A program made the position numbers and the translations under genes. A stretch of 64,000 bases of DNA. Source: Monoplex corrugatus. Lineage: Eukaryota; Mollusca; Gastropoda; Littorinimorpha; Ranellidae. How positions within the stretch are numbered: position 1 is the first letter of the stretch; the number at the start of each line of letters is the position of its first letter. The notes beneath the pieces were generated by a model. That model searched no databases. It had not been told where the DNA came from and was given only the letters and a program-made list of their open reading frames with translations. Positions 31,714 to 42,320 of the stretch are shown here, piece by piece. The stretch is taken from assembly GCA_030674185.1 (NCBI GenBank), contig JAPXFY010000031.1, positions 44,013,585 to 44,077,584 of the forward strand, given 5' to 3'.

Positions 31714-33300
31714 CTGCAAACACAAAGAAATAGAGTTAACAATAACAACAACAACAACAACAACAACAACAAGAAGGATGTTCCATCACATGGACAGCCA
31801 GAAGAAGAAAGCTACCGTTTCATCTGCTCCTGTCTAAATGTAAAGGGTGAAGATTTTTCAGATATCCTAAGTCAACATCTGTGCAGATTATTTAATGCCT
31901 CAACCCCCCTTCGTGTGGGTATGTAGGCAGAATATGTAAATGGTAAACACTGTTCAGACTTGTGAACCTGAAGTTGGCCTTGAGAGTAGCATTTTCGTTA
32001 TCTCAGCATAGCAGAATGGCACTTGGGAGCAGCAACACCAACGTCCACAGTGAGGTATGCTACATCATCAACTTGACACACCAGATCTAGAGAAGACATG
32101 GTTAACTGTCAGTCTCTTCATATACAGATATTCAGTTATGTATGTCTCACTGTGCTGCTGGCCTTTTCTTCATGTTTACTTTATGGGCATCACTGGCTTC
32201 TTGTTTGTACAACATGGTTTCTTTCTTTTTTTACCAGTTGAACTGATGGAACTGAATCAACAGCAATGATGACAAAGATTCCCCATGAATGAAAATGAGT
32301 CATATAAAATACACAATGACTGGCTCCACCTGATACTCATGTTCGTTTTCTCCGATTAAAAATGAAAAATGTGCCTTTTGTAATTCTGCAGCTGAAGAGT
32401 GCCTGCAGCAGACGTGAGATCTGCAAAGACACAATGCTATTTCCAATTTTCACTGTTGGGTTTTTCATTTTCATTATTACAAATCTCTCTCCCCCCACCC
32501 CCTCTTTTTAAAAAAATCATAGAAAAAAAGGACTGCCAGTCTCATGTCTGAAAACCATAAACTATCCTAACAAAATTTTGTTTAGCCATAAAAATAAAAA
32601 AGAACGGACATAATGTAAGCCGGAATTCCAGATTAGGCCGGAAAACCCGCAACCCTTGGAACGCTAAAAAGAAAACCAAAAATGTCACATGTGCTGAACA
32701 ATGAAAGTACATCATTCCCACAGCAAGTCAAAGAACGATATTATTTCATGTCCCACGTTCCAAGTTTGGAATTTGTTCAAAAGGGATTCATTGCACTCAG
32801 ACAATTCCATATGTGCTCCACCCAAAAATTTCAGGCCACAAAAACATGATAATGAACACTGACTGTCTACATTTTGCATGTAAATCTATAGTAAAGAAAG
32901 ATGTCATTTCGCTCCAAATGCAGCAAGCACAAGTCAAAGACATACATGGAAGAAAAATGGATGAACCAAGACATGGAGAGTGAACGTGAAGAAGTCTGCT
33001 ATGGTAAACCGCATAAAATCTATTTTCAACATGTTTACTGTTTCATGTGTTACCTATATCACAACTTTTTTATTTTATCAACTCAGAAAATTATTTTGTG
33101 GCTAAAAAAAAAAGAAAAGAAAAAGAAAAGAGAGAGAGAAAATTTTTTTTAAAAACATGACATGAAAATCTATACTGATTTTGTTTTTATTTGTTATATG
33201 TATAAGCACCTCCCAAAATACTTTTATTCACTGTGGCTGTTATGTTTTATGTCTATGTTGTTTGCTTTCTGCTGTTGTCCTATTTTAAAAATATACCATG
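31714..33300. other. intron; SINE B fragment at 32,765-32,830; otherwise nothing recognised
   Basis: A short (AAC)n run at 31,740-31,771 follows the acceptor. At 32,765-32,830 'TCATTGCACTCAGACAATTC' and CATATGTGCTCCACCC are a truncated copy of SINE-like family B. No other motif. Confidence 0.6.
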
Positions 33301-33304
33301 CTGA

Positions 33305-33450
33305 TTATGTCAGAGACTAGGTAGGACCTCAGGACTCAGGACCTGGCAATCCCATGGCTTTATGTGTAGGCTTAAGGCTTGTGCCATGATCATTTTGGAT
33401 CTAGAAATCATTGCGAATGCGGAGACGTCATCTAGAGAAACTTAAACTAA
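33305..33450 (+). mobile_element. SINE-like repeat, family C (fragment)
   Basis: Shares 'TAGGTAGGACCT', 'GTAGGCTTAAGGCTTGTGCC', 'ATGATCATTTTGGATCT' and 'GAAACTTAAACT' with 38,570-38,745. Confidence 0.6.
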
Positions 33451-33505
33451 AATACACTTATGTATTTATCTTCAAGATTTCATGAAGCAACTCTGAACGA
33501 ATTAC

Positions 33506-33630
33506 CTTTTTCCCACAGCGTTGATGGCAGCCAGACGGAAGAGGTAACGGGTGGAGGCAGTCAACTGATTGACTCGATACTGTCGGTTCAAGCCGTTGTA
33601 CACTTCCACAAATGAGTCGTCTCCCTGCCC
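33506..33630 (-). CDS. FNDC3: FNDC3 exon: D-F strands of FN3 domain 2
   Basis: This 125-bp exon (41 codons + 2 nt; phase 0 in, 2 out) has acceptor GCTACAG and donor GTAATT. It encodes 'GQGDDSFVEVYNGLNRQYRV', then 'NQLTASTRYLFRLAAINAVG' and K. This is the E-F segment with 'L.ASTRY.FRLAA.N..G'. It joins in frame on both sides and matches the second FN3 domain of FNDC3. Confidence 0.95.
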
Positions 33631-33696
33631 CTGTAGCACAGTCTTTACTTTACATGTCATCATTTGACTCAGCTTGTCTGCCTGTTCTCACCCACA

Positions 33697-33765
33697 GGAT
33701 TTACTCAGTTTAACTCAATATCTGCTGACAACAGGATTTACTCAATTTAACTCAATATCTACTGA
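33697..33765. repeat. two-copy 37-bp tandem duplication
   Basis: ACAGGATTTACTCA(G/A)TTTAACTCAATATCT occurs twice, about 70 bp from the acceptor of exon 33,506-33,630. Confidence 0.85.
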
Positions 33766-33962
33766 TTCTTTCATTGAAGAAGCAAATTACCACAAATAAG
33801 CAACAAACAATCGTGCAACCATGGGGGACAGCCCAATCTTGCTGGAGCAGAGGGACTCAAAACTTTGAAATGCTGGCTGGCAATTAAACTCCAACCCCAA
33901 AATAATTATTCAGAGGCAGTCTGTCAGTTTACATGTCTATTTAATTAGAAATATGCCTATCA

Positions 33963-34400
33963 ACCAGTCGCTGTGGTCTAGTGTTTAGTGCAACAGACAA
34001 CTGAATTGAAGGTCGTGGGTCTGAATCCCCATCAGTCTTTCAAAATCATTGTGGGATTTTTTAGCTTCAACCGGCTCCCACCCAGAGCTGAGTGTGCTAC
34101 AGGCTCACTGGGAAGACTGGGACCATGTCCATAGAGTCAAGTCTCATCCACTTCATGGATGTGTCATCAAGGGTGTTGCTCACATCTTCTGACCAACACC
34201 ACAGGTGGTTGTATCTCTCAGGCCTGGTTATAGTCAGGATATATTATGGCAGTAAGCGTTGAGTACAGCCCTGTCAATCAGTCTAAATCCTAGATGGAAC
34301 TACATAGCATCATGTTTATCATCCTCATAATCAACATCATCACTGCATTCTAAAAACTGTCTTAGCTTCTGTGGCCATTAAGGTGATGTAGAAAATGGGA
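33963..34400 (+). mobile_element. tRNA-derived SINE, family A (copy 2)
   Basis: The head at 33,967-34,035 has 'CGCTGTGGTCTAGTGTTTAG' (A-box-like) and 'CGTGGGTCTGAATCCCC' (B-box-like). The body has 'TTCAACCGGCTCCCACCCAG', 'GGGAAGACTGGGACCAT', 'CAACACCACAGGTGG' and ends 'GGCCATTAAGGTGATGTAG'. It is the same family as 3,985-4,412 in the opposite orientation. Confidence 0.75.
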
Positions 34401-34664
34401 CCCAAAAAATAAAATGCCTGTTTCTTTACCACAGAGACCACTGTCACTAAAACAGAAATCAATGAGCTGAAATGATCAAAAGCTGAACTCTTTGATTTCT
34501 GAAATGAACATAATCAAAACTTACTGAAACTGTTTCAAATCTATAGCAGAAAAGGCTCAACCATCCAGGTTACCCTTGTCTGGATACAGTTACCACAGAT
34601 ATCCTTTTTCTTTTAAATCAAACAGCAAGCTTGGTCAATACTATTATCTAAATCCACTCCAATG

Positions 34665-34750
34665 AATGACACAGAGTACACTGAATCTACTCCAATGAAT
34701 GACACAGAGTACACTGAATCTACTCCAATGAATGACACAGAATACACTGT
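34665..34750. repeat. 30-bp tandem repeat, 3 copies
   Basis: CTCCAATGAATGACACAG(A)GTACACTGAAT occurs three times, about 100 bp from the donor of exon 34,847-34,900. Confidence 0.95.
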
Positions 34751-34846
34751 CACTGGACAGTCATTTTTCTTTTGTCCATGTACATGATCACTTGTTCTTA
34801 TCTTTCCCTTTACTGTAAGACCGACGATCAATGCCGATATCCTCAC

Positions 34847-34900
34847 CTGGTCCCATTCCAGTGAATATGTAGAAATCTTGGAGCCATTTTCACAGGCTGC
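34847..34900 (-). CDS. FNDC3: FNDC3 exon: C strand of FN3 domain 2
   Basis: This 54-bp micro-exon (18 codons, phase 0/0) has acceptor TGTGCAG and donor GTGAGG. It encodes 'AACENGSKISTYSLEWDQ', equivalent to the 'NGSKI..F.LEWD' block of the second FN3 domain. It follows directly on '...SLSLKWN' from the preceding exon. Confidence 0.95.
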
Positions 34901-35411
34901 CTGCACAAAAAAACATAAACCATTTACATGTTTACTCTGAGTAAATGCAGGGATGTACTTTTAACCCAGGAGAGGGGAAGCAGGGTTGTTCTCCTTGCAA
35001 TGGTAAGCACAAACAAAATGAAAAGACAGCGACAAGCAAACAAAAAAGATCTTTCATTCGTGAGAATTCACAGTCCGGTCTCAAACAACACAAATGGCAC
35101 AGACACCTTCATGTGAGACAATATCCTTTTTTTAAAAACAAAACAAACAAACAAAAAACCCACAAGTTAGGGGCTGGGGATCAGGAAAGGTCCTACCAGA
35201 CTAGTGCTCTGTCAGTATGTTGGTCCTTCCTAGAGAAGGTCCATACTCTCCCAAAGCAGCTGACTGTCTTTCGATTCTGTGTAGAATTTGTCAGAATACC
35301 TGCCTGGTATATCAAATGGAGCAGGGTGAGGGGAGGGAAACATCTACACGTATGTAGAGTGAGCCACCCAAACATAAAGCAGCCAAACCTTACAAAGTAT
35401 AGACACCTTAA
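34901..35411. other. intron, nothing recognised
   Basis: Short A-rich (CAAA)n run near 35,130-35,160. No motif. Confidence 0.6.
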
Positions 35412-35581
35412 CCCTTTGACTCCTGCATCCTATCCACCAACTGCAAAAACTTGACCCTCTGACTTCTTCACACTATCCACCAGCTTCCTGCAGGCAGCTG
35501 GTGGATAGGGTGAGGAAATTAAAGGTCACAGTTTATGCTTTGTTAGCATAGTTGACAATACAGACTGTGGGTGTCAAAGGG
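35412..35581. mobile_element. TTAA-type MITE, copy 2 (best preserved flanks)
   Basis: Perfect TTAA flanks at 35,408-35,411 and 35,582-35,585. Ends are CCCTTTGACTCC and, on the other strand, CCCTTTGACACC. The internal near-palindrome (CTATCCACCAGC ... GCTGGTGGATAGGG) is shared with the other two copies. Length 170 bp. Confidence 0.9.
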
Positions 35582-35585
35582 TTAA

Positions 35586-36000
35586 CGACAAGATAAGGAA
35601 AAGTCACAACACTTCATAGAATGATGTTACGCCAAATCCTTGTTTACAATGTGTAATAGCTAAAAACCACATGATACACACTCACGTTTTATGCAATATA
35701 TCAATTTGCAGTGACGGAGAAACACAAAGAATTGTCAAGACATAGTTCTATCATCAAATTACAATAAACTGTCACTCAGAAAAGCAAATAAGTTAAAATC
35801 GTGATTAAAAAGAAAAGCACAGAAAGGGATAAGGGGGGGGGGGGGGGGGGGGGAGGCAAGCAAGAAAGAGTGAGGCACAGACAGACAGACAGACAGACAT
35901 AGAGGCAGACCACAAAAACCAATCCACAAAAAAATGCACATACCTATAAACACAGTGAAACACAAACTTAACAAAAGCTCTTTTTTCTTTCACACAACAC
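35586..36000. other. intron; poly-G run at 35,835-35,853
   Basis: A 19-20 bp G run and a short CAGA run; otherwise nothing recognised. Confidence 0.6.
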
Positions 36001-36008
36001 AAACTAAG

Positions 36009-36343
36009 ATGCCATTTCAGCATTATGCCTTGGTCTTGTTCAACATTTTGAGAGACTGAGGGCATTCTGGTCCCTCACACACACACACACACACACGAAG
36101 GAATGCACGCACACATATTCATACACAAACACACAGAAGCACACACACACACACATACACGCTTACATTCCTTTTCAGAATGAGATCTTGGTTGTTTTCA
36201 TCACTCTGAAAGGCTGAGGGTATTCAGGTTCTCTCTCACACACACACACACACGAACACGCACACACGCACACTTACATTCCTTTTCAGCATGAGATCTT
36301 GGCTGTCTTCATCACTCTGAAAGGCTGAGGGCATTTGGGTTCT
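36009..36343 (-). repeat. three decayed partial copies of the 3' end of exon 36,450-36,591
   Basis: On the gene strand, 36,343-36,272, 36,235-36,161 and 36,075-36,009 each align with the last ~65 bases of the exon (GAACCTGAATGCCCTC...GAAATGGAAT) plus its donor, separated by (TG)n. Two copies end in AAT-GTAAGT and AAT-GTAAGC. Copies carry stops in the exon frame. They lack the exon's 5' part and acceptor. Confidence 0.85.

Positions 36344-36344
<1 letters not shown>

Positions 36345-36420
<76 letters not shown>
36345..36420. repeat. (CA)n microsatellite
   Basis: Perfect CA run of about 76 bp, 30 bp from the donor of exon 36,450-36,591. Confidence 0.97.
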
Positions 36421-36423
<3 letters not shown>

Positions 36424-36449
36424 AATGTGCAAAAACTTGCAAAACTAAC

Positions 36450-36591
36450 ATTCCATTTCAGCGAAAGTGAGGTCTTGGTCTTGTTCATCAGTTTGGGAGG
36501 CGGAGGGCATTCAGGTTCACACGGCAAGGTGCGGAAATTGGCCGCATCTGTCAGCGATCCCTTTAAAGCTTCACTCAGTGAGGCAGACACC
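36450..36591 (-). CDS. FNDC3: FNDC3 exon: end of FN3-1 and start of FN3-2
   Basis: This 142-bp exon (1 nt + 47 codons; phase 2 in, 0 out) has acceptor GTTCAG and donor GTTAGT. It encodes 'VSASLSEALKGSLTDAANFR' (F-G strands), 'TLPCEPECPPPPKLMNKTK' (the 'T L.CEP..P.PP' linker typical of FNDC3) and 'TSLSLKWN', the B strand with Trp. Partial copies of its 3' end lie downstream. Confidence 0.95.
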
Positions 36592-36729
36592 CTGAACATA
36601 AATACATAAACAATAGTAATGAGTATATTCATAAACAGCCCTGACACAACTAAGGACATACTTCACATTCACAGTAAGACTGCAGCAGAACAAACTATTT
36701 GTGTAAATGTAAAAGAATTAATCTTGAGT

Positions 36730-36860
36730 TTCAATTTCCATTTCTCAAGATTACGACTCTGCACTTGGAACAAATTTCATACACAACAATGCTGCAGATG
36801 GCATGTGATGGATAAGATCCAAACTGATCTTGGCCTATGTCCTGAGTGATGTATCTGCAC
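36730..36860 (-). mobile_element. SINE-like repeat, family C (fragment)
   Basis: The reverse complement matches 38,600-38,740 in outline (GATCCAAACTGATC, 'TTCTCAAGAT', GGAACAAATTTCAT). It is diverged. Confidence 0.45.
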
Positions 36861-36929
36861 ATAGACATAAACACTACATGTTGGTAAAGTCTTGGGGGAA
36901 ACCTGTGACCCACTGGATGGTTGAACCCA

Positions 36930-37850
36930 CTACACCCACTCTAAATACTAAGCAAAAGGGCCTAAAAACCCATAGCCTGTTTGAGGAATGAAGCCACAAG
37001 CCCTGCATGGCACTCTAAATACTAAGCAAAAGGGCCTGAAAACCCATAGCCTGTTTGAGGAATGAAGCCACAAGTCCTGCATGACACTCTAAATCTAAGC
37101 AAAAGGGCCTGAAAACCCATAGCCTGTTTGAGGAATGAAGCCACAAGCCCTGCATGGCACTCTAAATACTACGCAAAAGGGCCTAAAAACCCATAGCCTG
37201 TTTGAGGAATGAAGCCACAAGCCCTGCATGGCACTCTAAATACTAAGCGAAAGGGCCTGAAAACCCATAGTCTGTTTGAGGAATGAAGCCACAAGCCCTG
37301 CATGGCACTCTAAATACTAAGCAAAAGGGCCTAAAAACCCATAGCCTGTTTGAGGAATGAAGCCACAAGCCCTGCATGGCGCTCTAAATACCAAGCAAAA
37401 GGGCCTAAAAACCCATAGCCTGTTTGAGGAATGAAGCCACAAGCCCTGCATGGCACTCTAAATACTAAGCAAAAGGCCTAAAAACCCATAGCCTGTTTGA
37501 GGAATGAAGCCACAAGCCCTGCATGGCACTCTAAATACTAAGCAAAAGGCCTAAAAACCCATAGCCTGTTTGAGGAATGAAGCCACAAGCCCCTGCATGG
37601 CACTCTAAATACTAAGCAAAAGGCCTAAAAACCCATAGCCTGTTTGAGGAATGAAGCCACAAGCCCTGCATGGACAGCATGGCACTCTAAATACTACGCA
37701 AAAGGGCCTGAAAACTATTGCCTGCCTGAGGAATGAAATCACAACCCCTACACTATAAGTATGGCATTCTAATTACTAAGTAAAACGACCTAAAAACTGT
37801 GATCTGCCTGAGAACTGAAGCCACAATCCCTGCATGGAGATCATGGCACC
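36930..37850. repeat. 74-bp tandem repeat, about 12 copies
   Basis: The unit contains CACTCTAAATACTAAGCAAA, GGGCCTAAAAACCCATAGCC and TGTTTGAGGAATGAAGCCAC. Central copies are over 95% alike by eye; the last two (37,684-37,850) are diverged. Confidence 0.95.
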
Positions 37851-38405
37851 ACAACTTAATCCAGAACTTAGCTCAATAACACATTCATGCAAGACTGGCG
37901 TCCTATGATAGCCTCTCAACTGATTTATATTATAATTACAGTTCTGTCAAATTCACACCTTTATATGTTGAAATAAGGTTGAGGCAGGGTTACTTTTGTT
38001 TTCTTTTTTTTTTTTATAGCATTCTGATTTTCTTGGATGCATGTATGACATTGTTGTGCCCACACTGTGCAGGTTGGCGTTTTTCTGTAGTGTCTGCACT
38101 GAGGCAAGTTAATAATGTTACTTGCTGACTAATTAAAAGCGACTGTTACTTGCTAAATACATCACATTCATGTGATAATAAATGCCAGGTGTTACTTGGT
38201 CAATAACATCACATTCATGTGGTAATGGTTTGCTTCTATTTGAAAGTCACTGACAAAATTGTGAAGATTCCCCCCCCCCCCCAAGTCTTATGTTTTCTGC
38301 TTTTTATCTGGGCATTGTTGATCATAAACTTCTCCATCTCGGGCAGGCCACCTAATACACATTTCATTACAATGTAGCCTTGACAGTTCTATTGACAGAC
38401 ATACA
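37851..38405. other. intron; small CACATTCATGTG duplication near 38,160-38,225
   Basis: Two copies of TACTTGxTxAATxACATCACA TTCATGTG-type sequence and a C run at 38,271-38,282. Nothing else recognised. Confidence 0.6.
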
Positions 38406-38407
38406 TT

Positions 38408-38745
38408 TAGTGCTCCATTCATTCAGCTGTCAGAGTACTATGCTCACATCTTAGGGCTTGTGGTTCAACCCTCAGGCGAACCACTTCTCCCCCTCCCCCC
38501 CACCATACACATTTCATTACAGTGTAGCCTATATATTGTTCCAATGACAGACTAATAGATATATACAGTATAAAACCTGCACACTAGATAGGACCTGAAA
38601 ACCTTGCCAACACATGGGCTTATGTAGGGGCTTATGCCATGATCATTTTGGATCTTCTCCCATCTCATGGCATCAGTGGTTTCTGCGCATATGGAATTTA
38701 TTCCGAGCAAAGAGACCTTATCTTGAGAAACTCAAACTGAAGTCC
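38408..38745 (+). mobile_element. tRNA-derived SINE-like repeat, family C (longest copy)
   Basis: The head at about 38,412-38,480 is tRNA-like ('CAGCTGTCAGAGTACTATGC' then 'TTGTGGTTCAACCCTC', a B-box match). The body shares blocks with copies at 15,225, 33,305 and 36,730, ending 'CTTGAGAAACTCAAAC'. Confidence 0.7.
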
Positions 38746-38864
38746 ATTCAAATCACTTGCAAGCTGATTCCTTATCATCATCTGTTTCTCTGATTCCAAC
38801 AATGGAAAAGTTTCCTCAAAATTGAACTGGAGCTAGTTATGGCACAGCAGTGTTAAACTGTATC

Positions 38865-39355
38865 GTAATGTAAGCTTCCACGCCCAGTGACATGGTGCAA
38901 TACTCATATCACAGAATGTAACAGACATTCCTATCTACTTATACAATGGTGCTACAGTAACTATATTGTAAGCTTCCACGCCCAGTGACATGGTGCAATA
39001 CTCATATCACAGAATGTAACAGACATTCCTATCTACTTATACAATGGTGCTAGAGTAACTGTATTGTAAGCTTCCACGCCCAGTGACATGGTGCAATACT
39101 CATATCACAGAATGTAACAGACATTCCTATCTACTTATACAATGGTGCTACAGTAACTGTATTGTAAGCTTCCACGCCCAGTGACATGGTGTAATACTCA
39201 TATCACAGAATGTAACAGACATTCCTATCTACTTATACAATGGTGCTACAGTAACTGTATTGTAAGCTTCCACGCCCAGTGACATGGTGCAACGCTCATA
39301 TCACAGAATGTAACAGACATTCCTATCTACTTATACAATGGTGCTACAATAAGAC
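38865..39355. repeat. 98-bp tandem repeat, 5 copies
   Basis: TAAGCTTCCACGCCCAGTGA recurs at 38,871, 38,969, 39,067, 39,165 and 39,263, exactly 98 bp apart. Copies differ by one or two bases. Confidence 0.98.
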
Positions 39356-39669
39356 ATGCAATCTAATTCTCAGTAACATTTTTCTGCTGAACATTCTGAG
39401 CTTCTCAACTGTGATGGGCAAAGAAATACCTGGGGAATGGAATGAAGACCGAAATGGACAGTACTTTGCATCACCACAACTAAAACTGGCATGACAAGCT
39501 AGCTGCCAGAATAAAACTCTGGTGCCAAACGTGAAAACTGCTAAAGGCACTGTCCTTTTAAGTTTACAGAATTAGCATTTTGCAACACATCATGCAAAGA
39601 CTAACTGTCTGAACATTATCTACAGCATCCACTCTCACCAAGACAGAAGACTTCACACAGAGCACCTAC
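39356..39669. other. intron, nothing recognised
   Basis: No motif seen up to the donor of exon 39,670-39,729. Confidence 0.6.
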
Positions 39670-39729
39670 CTCAAGTGATACTCTATGCCTGGTTTGAGAT
39701 CATTCAGCGTGATTTCTGTAGCATCCCCA
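39670..39729 (-). CDS. FNDC3: FNDC3 exon: E-F strands of FN3 domain 1
   Basis: This 60-bp micro-exon (1 nt + 19 codons + 2 nt; phase 2 in, 2 out) has acceptor TTTCAG and donor GTAGGT. It encodes 'GDATEITLNDLKPGIEYHL' with Cys and Arg codons completed by its neighbours. 'ITLNDLKP..(D/E)YH' is a signature of the first FN3 domain of FNDC3A/B. Confidence 0.95.
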
Positions 39730-40043
39730 CTGAAACAAACACTTTTATAAATAACTAGTCAAACAAACAATGAAAAACTTTAGTGTGCATTCATACTTCA
39801 ACCATAAAACAACAACAACTACAACAAAACACATCCTGCATCTATACTGGAAGAGTGAGACAGACAGATACTAAAGACACACAGAAATGGAATGTTCAAG
39901 TTCGTAAACAATCTAAACAGCTGAGAAAGACTTTCCATTCTCAATCTTATCAGTCAAGCAGCAAAGTTTATCCTACCAGCTGATGGTTCAAAATATGTTC
40001 AGACCTGCACACATGGAGACAAAAACTCAGAACTTTTTTGTGT

Positions 40044-40580
40044 TACTATTGTTCAAAGCCCAGCCGACTGCGTATAGCCATATCAGGGCTATAACCATTT
40101 CAAAACATGCAAAACTTCAACAGGAAAGAAAAAAAAGAAAAGAAAATTAAGTATGCGTATCAATGCATTCGAGCACATAATCTAAGGACATGCCCCTGGC
40201 GTTGACCACTCTGTCCAACTTATTGCACAAAAAACACACCTGAATACAAATTCAAGCATACCTAAGGACACCAAAACAAATATAAAACCGGCATATGTAA
40301 CCAAAAATTGCTTCTGCATATCTCACTTCCCCCAAGCCAAAAATGCATTTAATACATGTACCCAATAATCAACCCTAAGAAAAATACATAAAACTTTATA
40401 TCATACACATACAGGTGAATGGACCAGCAAGGCAGAAAACAATAGGAAGAAATGACAGAAAGCAAAGAAACAAGCAGAGACAAAGAGAGTGCCAGAAAAG
40501 AGGAAATTTCTTGCACAGAATTTCCAGAAGGTGGGGGTATTATTTGTACTGAAAGAGCCCCCGGCATCCCCATGGGGGAA
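40044..40580 (-). mobile_element. dispersed repeat F, copy 2 (long)
   Basis: Starts GTTCAAAGCCCAGCCGACTG, 'CATATCAGGGCTATAACC', passes through TTAAGTATGCGTATCAATGC and ends near 'CCAGAAGGTGGGGGTATT' and 'CCCCATGGGGGAACTC'. Same order as the other copies. Confidence 0.75.
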
Positions 40581-40735
40581 CTCAGAACTTGCCAGTCATG
40601 AACTACACACTGCTGAACAAATGACACAAACCTCTGATGAATACCACTTGAAGGAAAAAAAATCTCTACCAGTGTCACAAACTACACATTTTAACATACA
40701 TGTCAATCCAGTTCTTTGAAAGCACAGTCCCTCAC

Positions 40736-40884
40736 CAGAAGACACGCTTGTATTTGGCATCCCTGCCTTTGTCGGACAGAAGTAGTTCGTACTGGCACTC
40801 CCGTGGATCCACCTCCACCTCAAAAGACTCCCAGTCGGGTGGACTCAGCTCAATCAGGGCACACTTGGATTCTATGTCCGTCAC
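40736..40884 (-). CDS. FNDC3: FNDC3 exon: A to C' strands of FN3 domain 1
   Basis: This 149-bp exon (49 codons + 2 nt; phase 0 in, 2 out) has acceptor CTGTCAG and donor GTGAGG. It encodes 'VTDIESKCALIELSPPDWES' (the family's 'V.DI..... L.WSPP' with Glu-Leu where the Trp is usual), 'FEVEVDPRECQYELLLSDKG' and 'RDAKYKRVF'. The missing B-strand Trp (position occupied by 'IELSPP') is notable; such loss occurs in divergent FN3 domains. Confidence 0.95.
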
Positions 40885-40997
40885 CTGACAGCACAGCATA
40901 CATATGTACATTTTCCGACAGCGGAATGAGAGGAATCAAAACAATCAACATTTTACAAAAATTCTCTGAATGCTCTACTTTCCTCCTTCTGTACATT

Positions 40998-41292
40998 CGT
41001 TTGGAGTTTGTTCAAGAGGGGTTCATCACACTCAGACAATTCCATATGCGCTCCACCAAAATCTGCCTGCAATTATCTGGCAGACTCACAGAGCCTGAGC
41101 AAATCCCTATGCACTGGCAAGGTCTTGAATTAGGGAGGAGGGAAGACAGACCTATGGAACACTAAGCTGACGTCACCAGAATGATGGAAACATTAAGATG
41201 GGCAGCAAACAGACCAGTTTTTAATGTTGCAAGCTGGGGTTGAACTCAAGATACCAGGGCTCTGTCAACAGAACCAACCAGCACACTTACAT
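40998..41292 (-). mobile_element. SINE-like repeat, family B (longest copy)
   Basis: Contains 'TTGTTCAAGAGGGGTTCATC', 'ACACTCAGACAATTCC', 'CACTGGCAAGGTCTTGAATT', 'CACTAAGCTGACGTCACC' and, at the high end in reverse complement, a tRNA-like 'TTCTGTTGACAGAGCCC..GAGTTCAACCCC'. Confidence 0.7.
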
Positions 41293-41739
41293 GTAACAAA
41301 AATAAACAAAAATAAACAACAATTCACATGGATTCCATATTCAGTAAAACAGTAGAGCTGAAGAGCTGTTCCTTCCAAACAAAGTCGTGTTGTGTGTTCT
41401 CATGTCATGTACGAGTTACAAACTTACAGATATGCATGTTCAAATGTTCCATGGAACAACACCTTTGGGCCTTATCTAAAATTGTGTTTGTGTTTTCATG
41501 TTAGGTAAATTTATATGCATGTTCAAAATTTCAAGGAACCCCTCAGGGCCTTAATTTAACCAACACCTGTTAACAATCAGTCAGAAGTACTAGTGGTACT
41601 AGTGGCAGCACACCAGAAGTAGCTGCAGCGATAACAGTTGCAGAATTTATTCTGATATTATTATCATTATCATCATCATCATCATCATCAATAGACTAGA
41701 AAACTGCTACTGCTAGACAGACAAGCAATGATAAAGTAC
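41293..41739. other. intron; (CAT)n at 41,661-41,692
   Basis: A short ATC/ATT trinucleotide run and nothing else recognised. Confidence 0.6.
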
Positions 41740-41876
41740 CTTGGGTGGAGGAATGCTGGAGAGACACTGAGCAATAAGATTGTGACTGTCATCTTCCTGG
41801 GGCTGTGCTGGTTCACTGCCCATCAGGGTGTGACCATTACCATGGTTACCATTGGCAGGGTGGATGTCACCATTCA
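41740..41876 (-). CDS. FNDC3: FNDC3 exon: linker before FN3 domain 1
   Basis: This 137-bp exon (2 nt + 45 codons; phase 1 in, 0 out) has acceptor TTGCAG and donor GTACTT. It encodes 'NGDIHPANGNHGNGHTLMG', 'SEPAQPQEDDSHNLIAQCL' and 'SSIPPPK'. This Asn/Gly-rich then acidic segment ends in 'L...I.PP', matching the position of the 'LLSNI.KP' stretch that precedes FN3-1 in vertebrate FNDC3A. Confidence 0.9.
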
Positions 41877-42009
41877 CTGCAACATCATCCCATAACAGCA
41901 CATAAGCCATTTTCCTATGATTACCACACACATGTTCAATAGATTTTTTTTTTATACAAATATCACGCAAAACTTTTGTGGATACATCCTCGTTCCAAGT
42001 GAAACAAAA

Positions 42010-42128
42010 CGCAATACACACACACACCTACACATACATGTACATACATACATACATATATATATGTATAATATATACACATATATATACACACATACAC
42101 ACATATAATATATATATATATATATATA

Positions 42129-42213
<85 letters not shown>

Positions 42214-42254
42214 TATACATATGTATGTATGTATGTGTGTATTGCGTTTTTTAT

Positions 42255-42294
<40 letters not shown>

Positions 42295-42320
42295 TAATAT
42301 ATATATATATATATATAATC
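42010..42320. repeat. compound (CA)n/(TA)n/(TG)n microsatellite
   Basis: CA/TACA tract, (AT)n near 42,108-42,130, (TG)n 42,131-42,206, TATG/GTAT run, (CA)n 42,256-42,277 and (AT)n 42,278-42,318. The CA and TG arms around AT tracts are mutually complementary and can form a hairpin. Confidence 0.95.
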
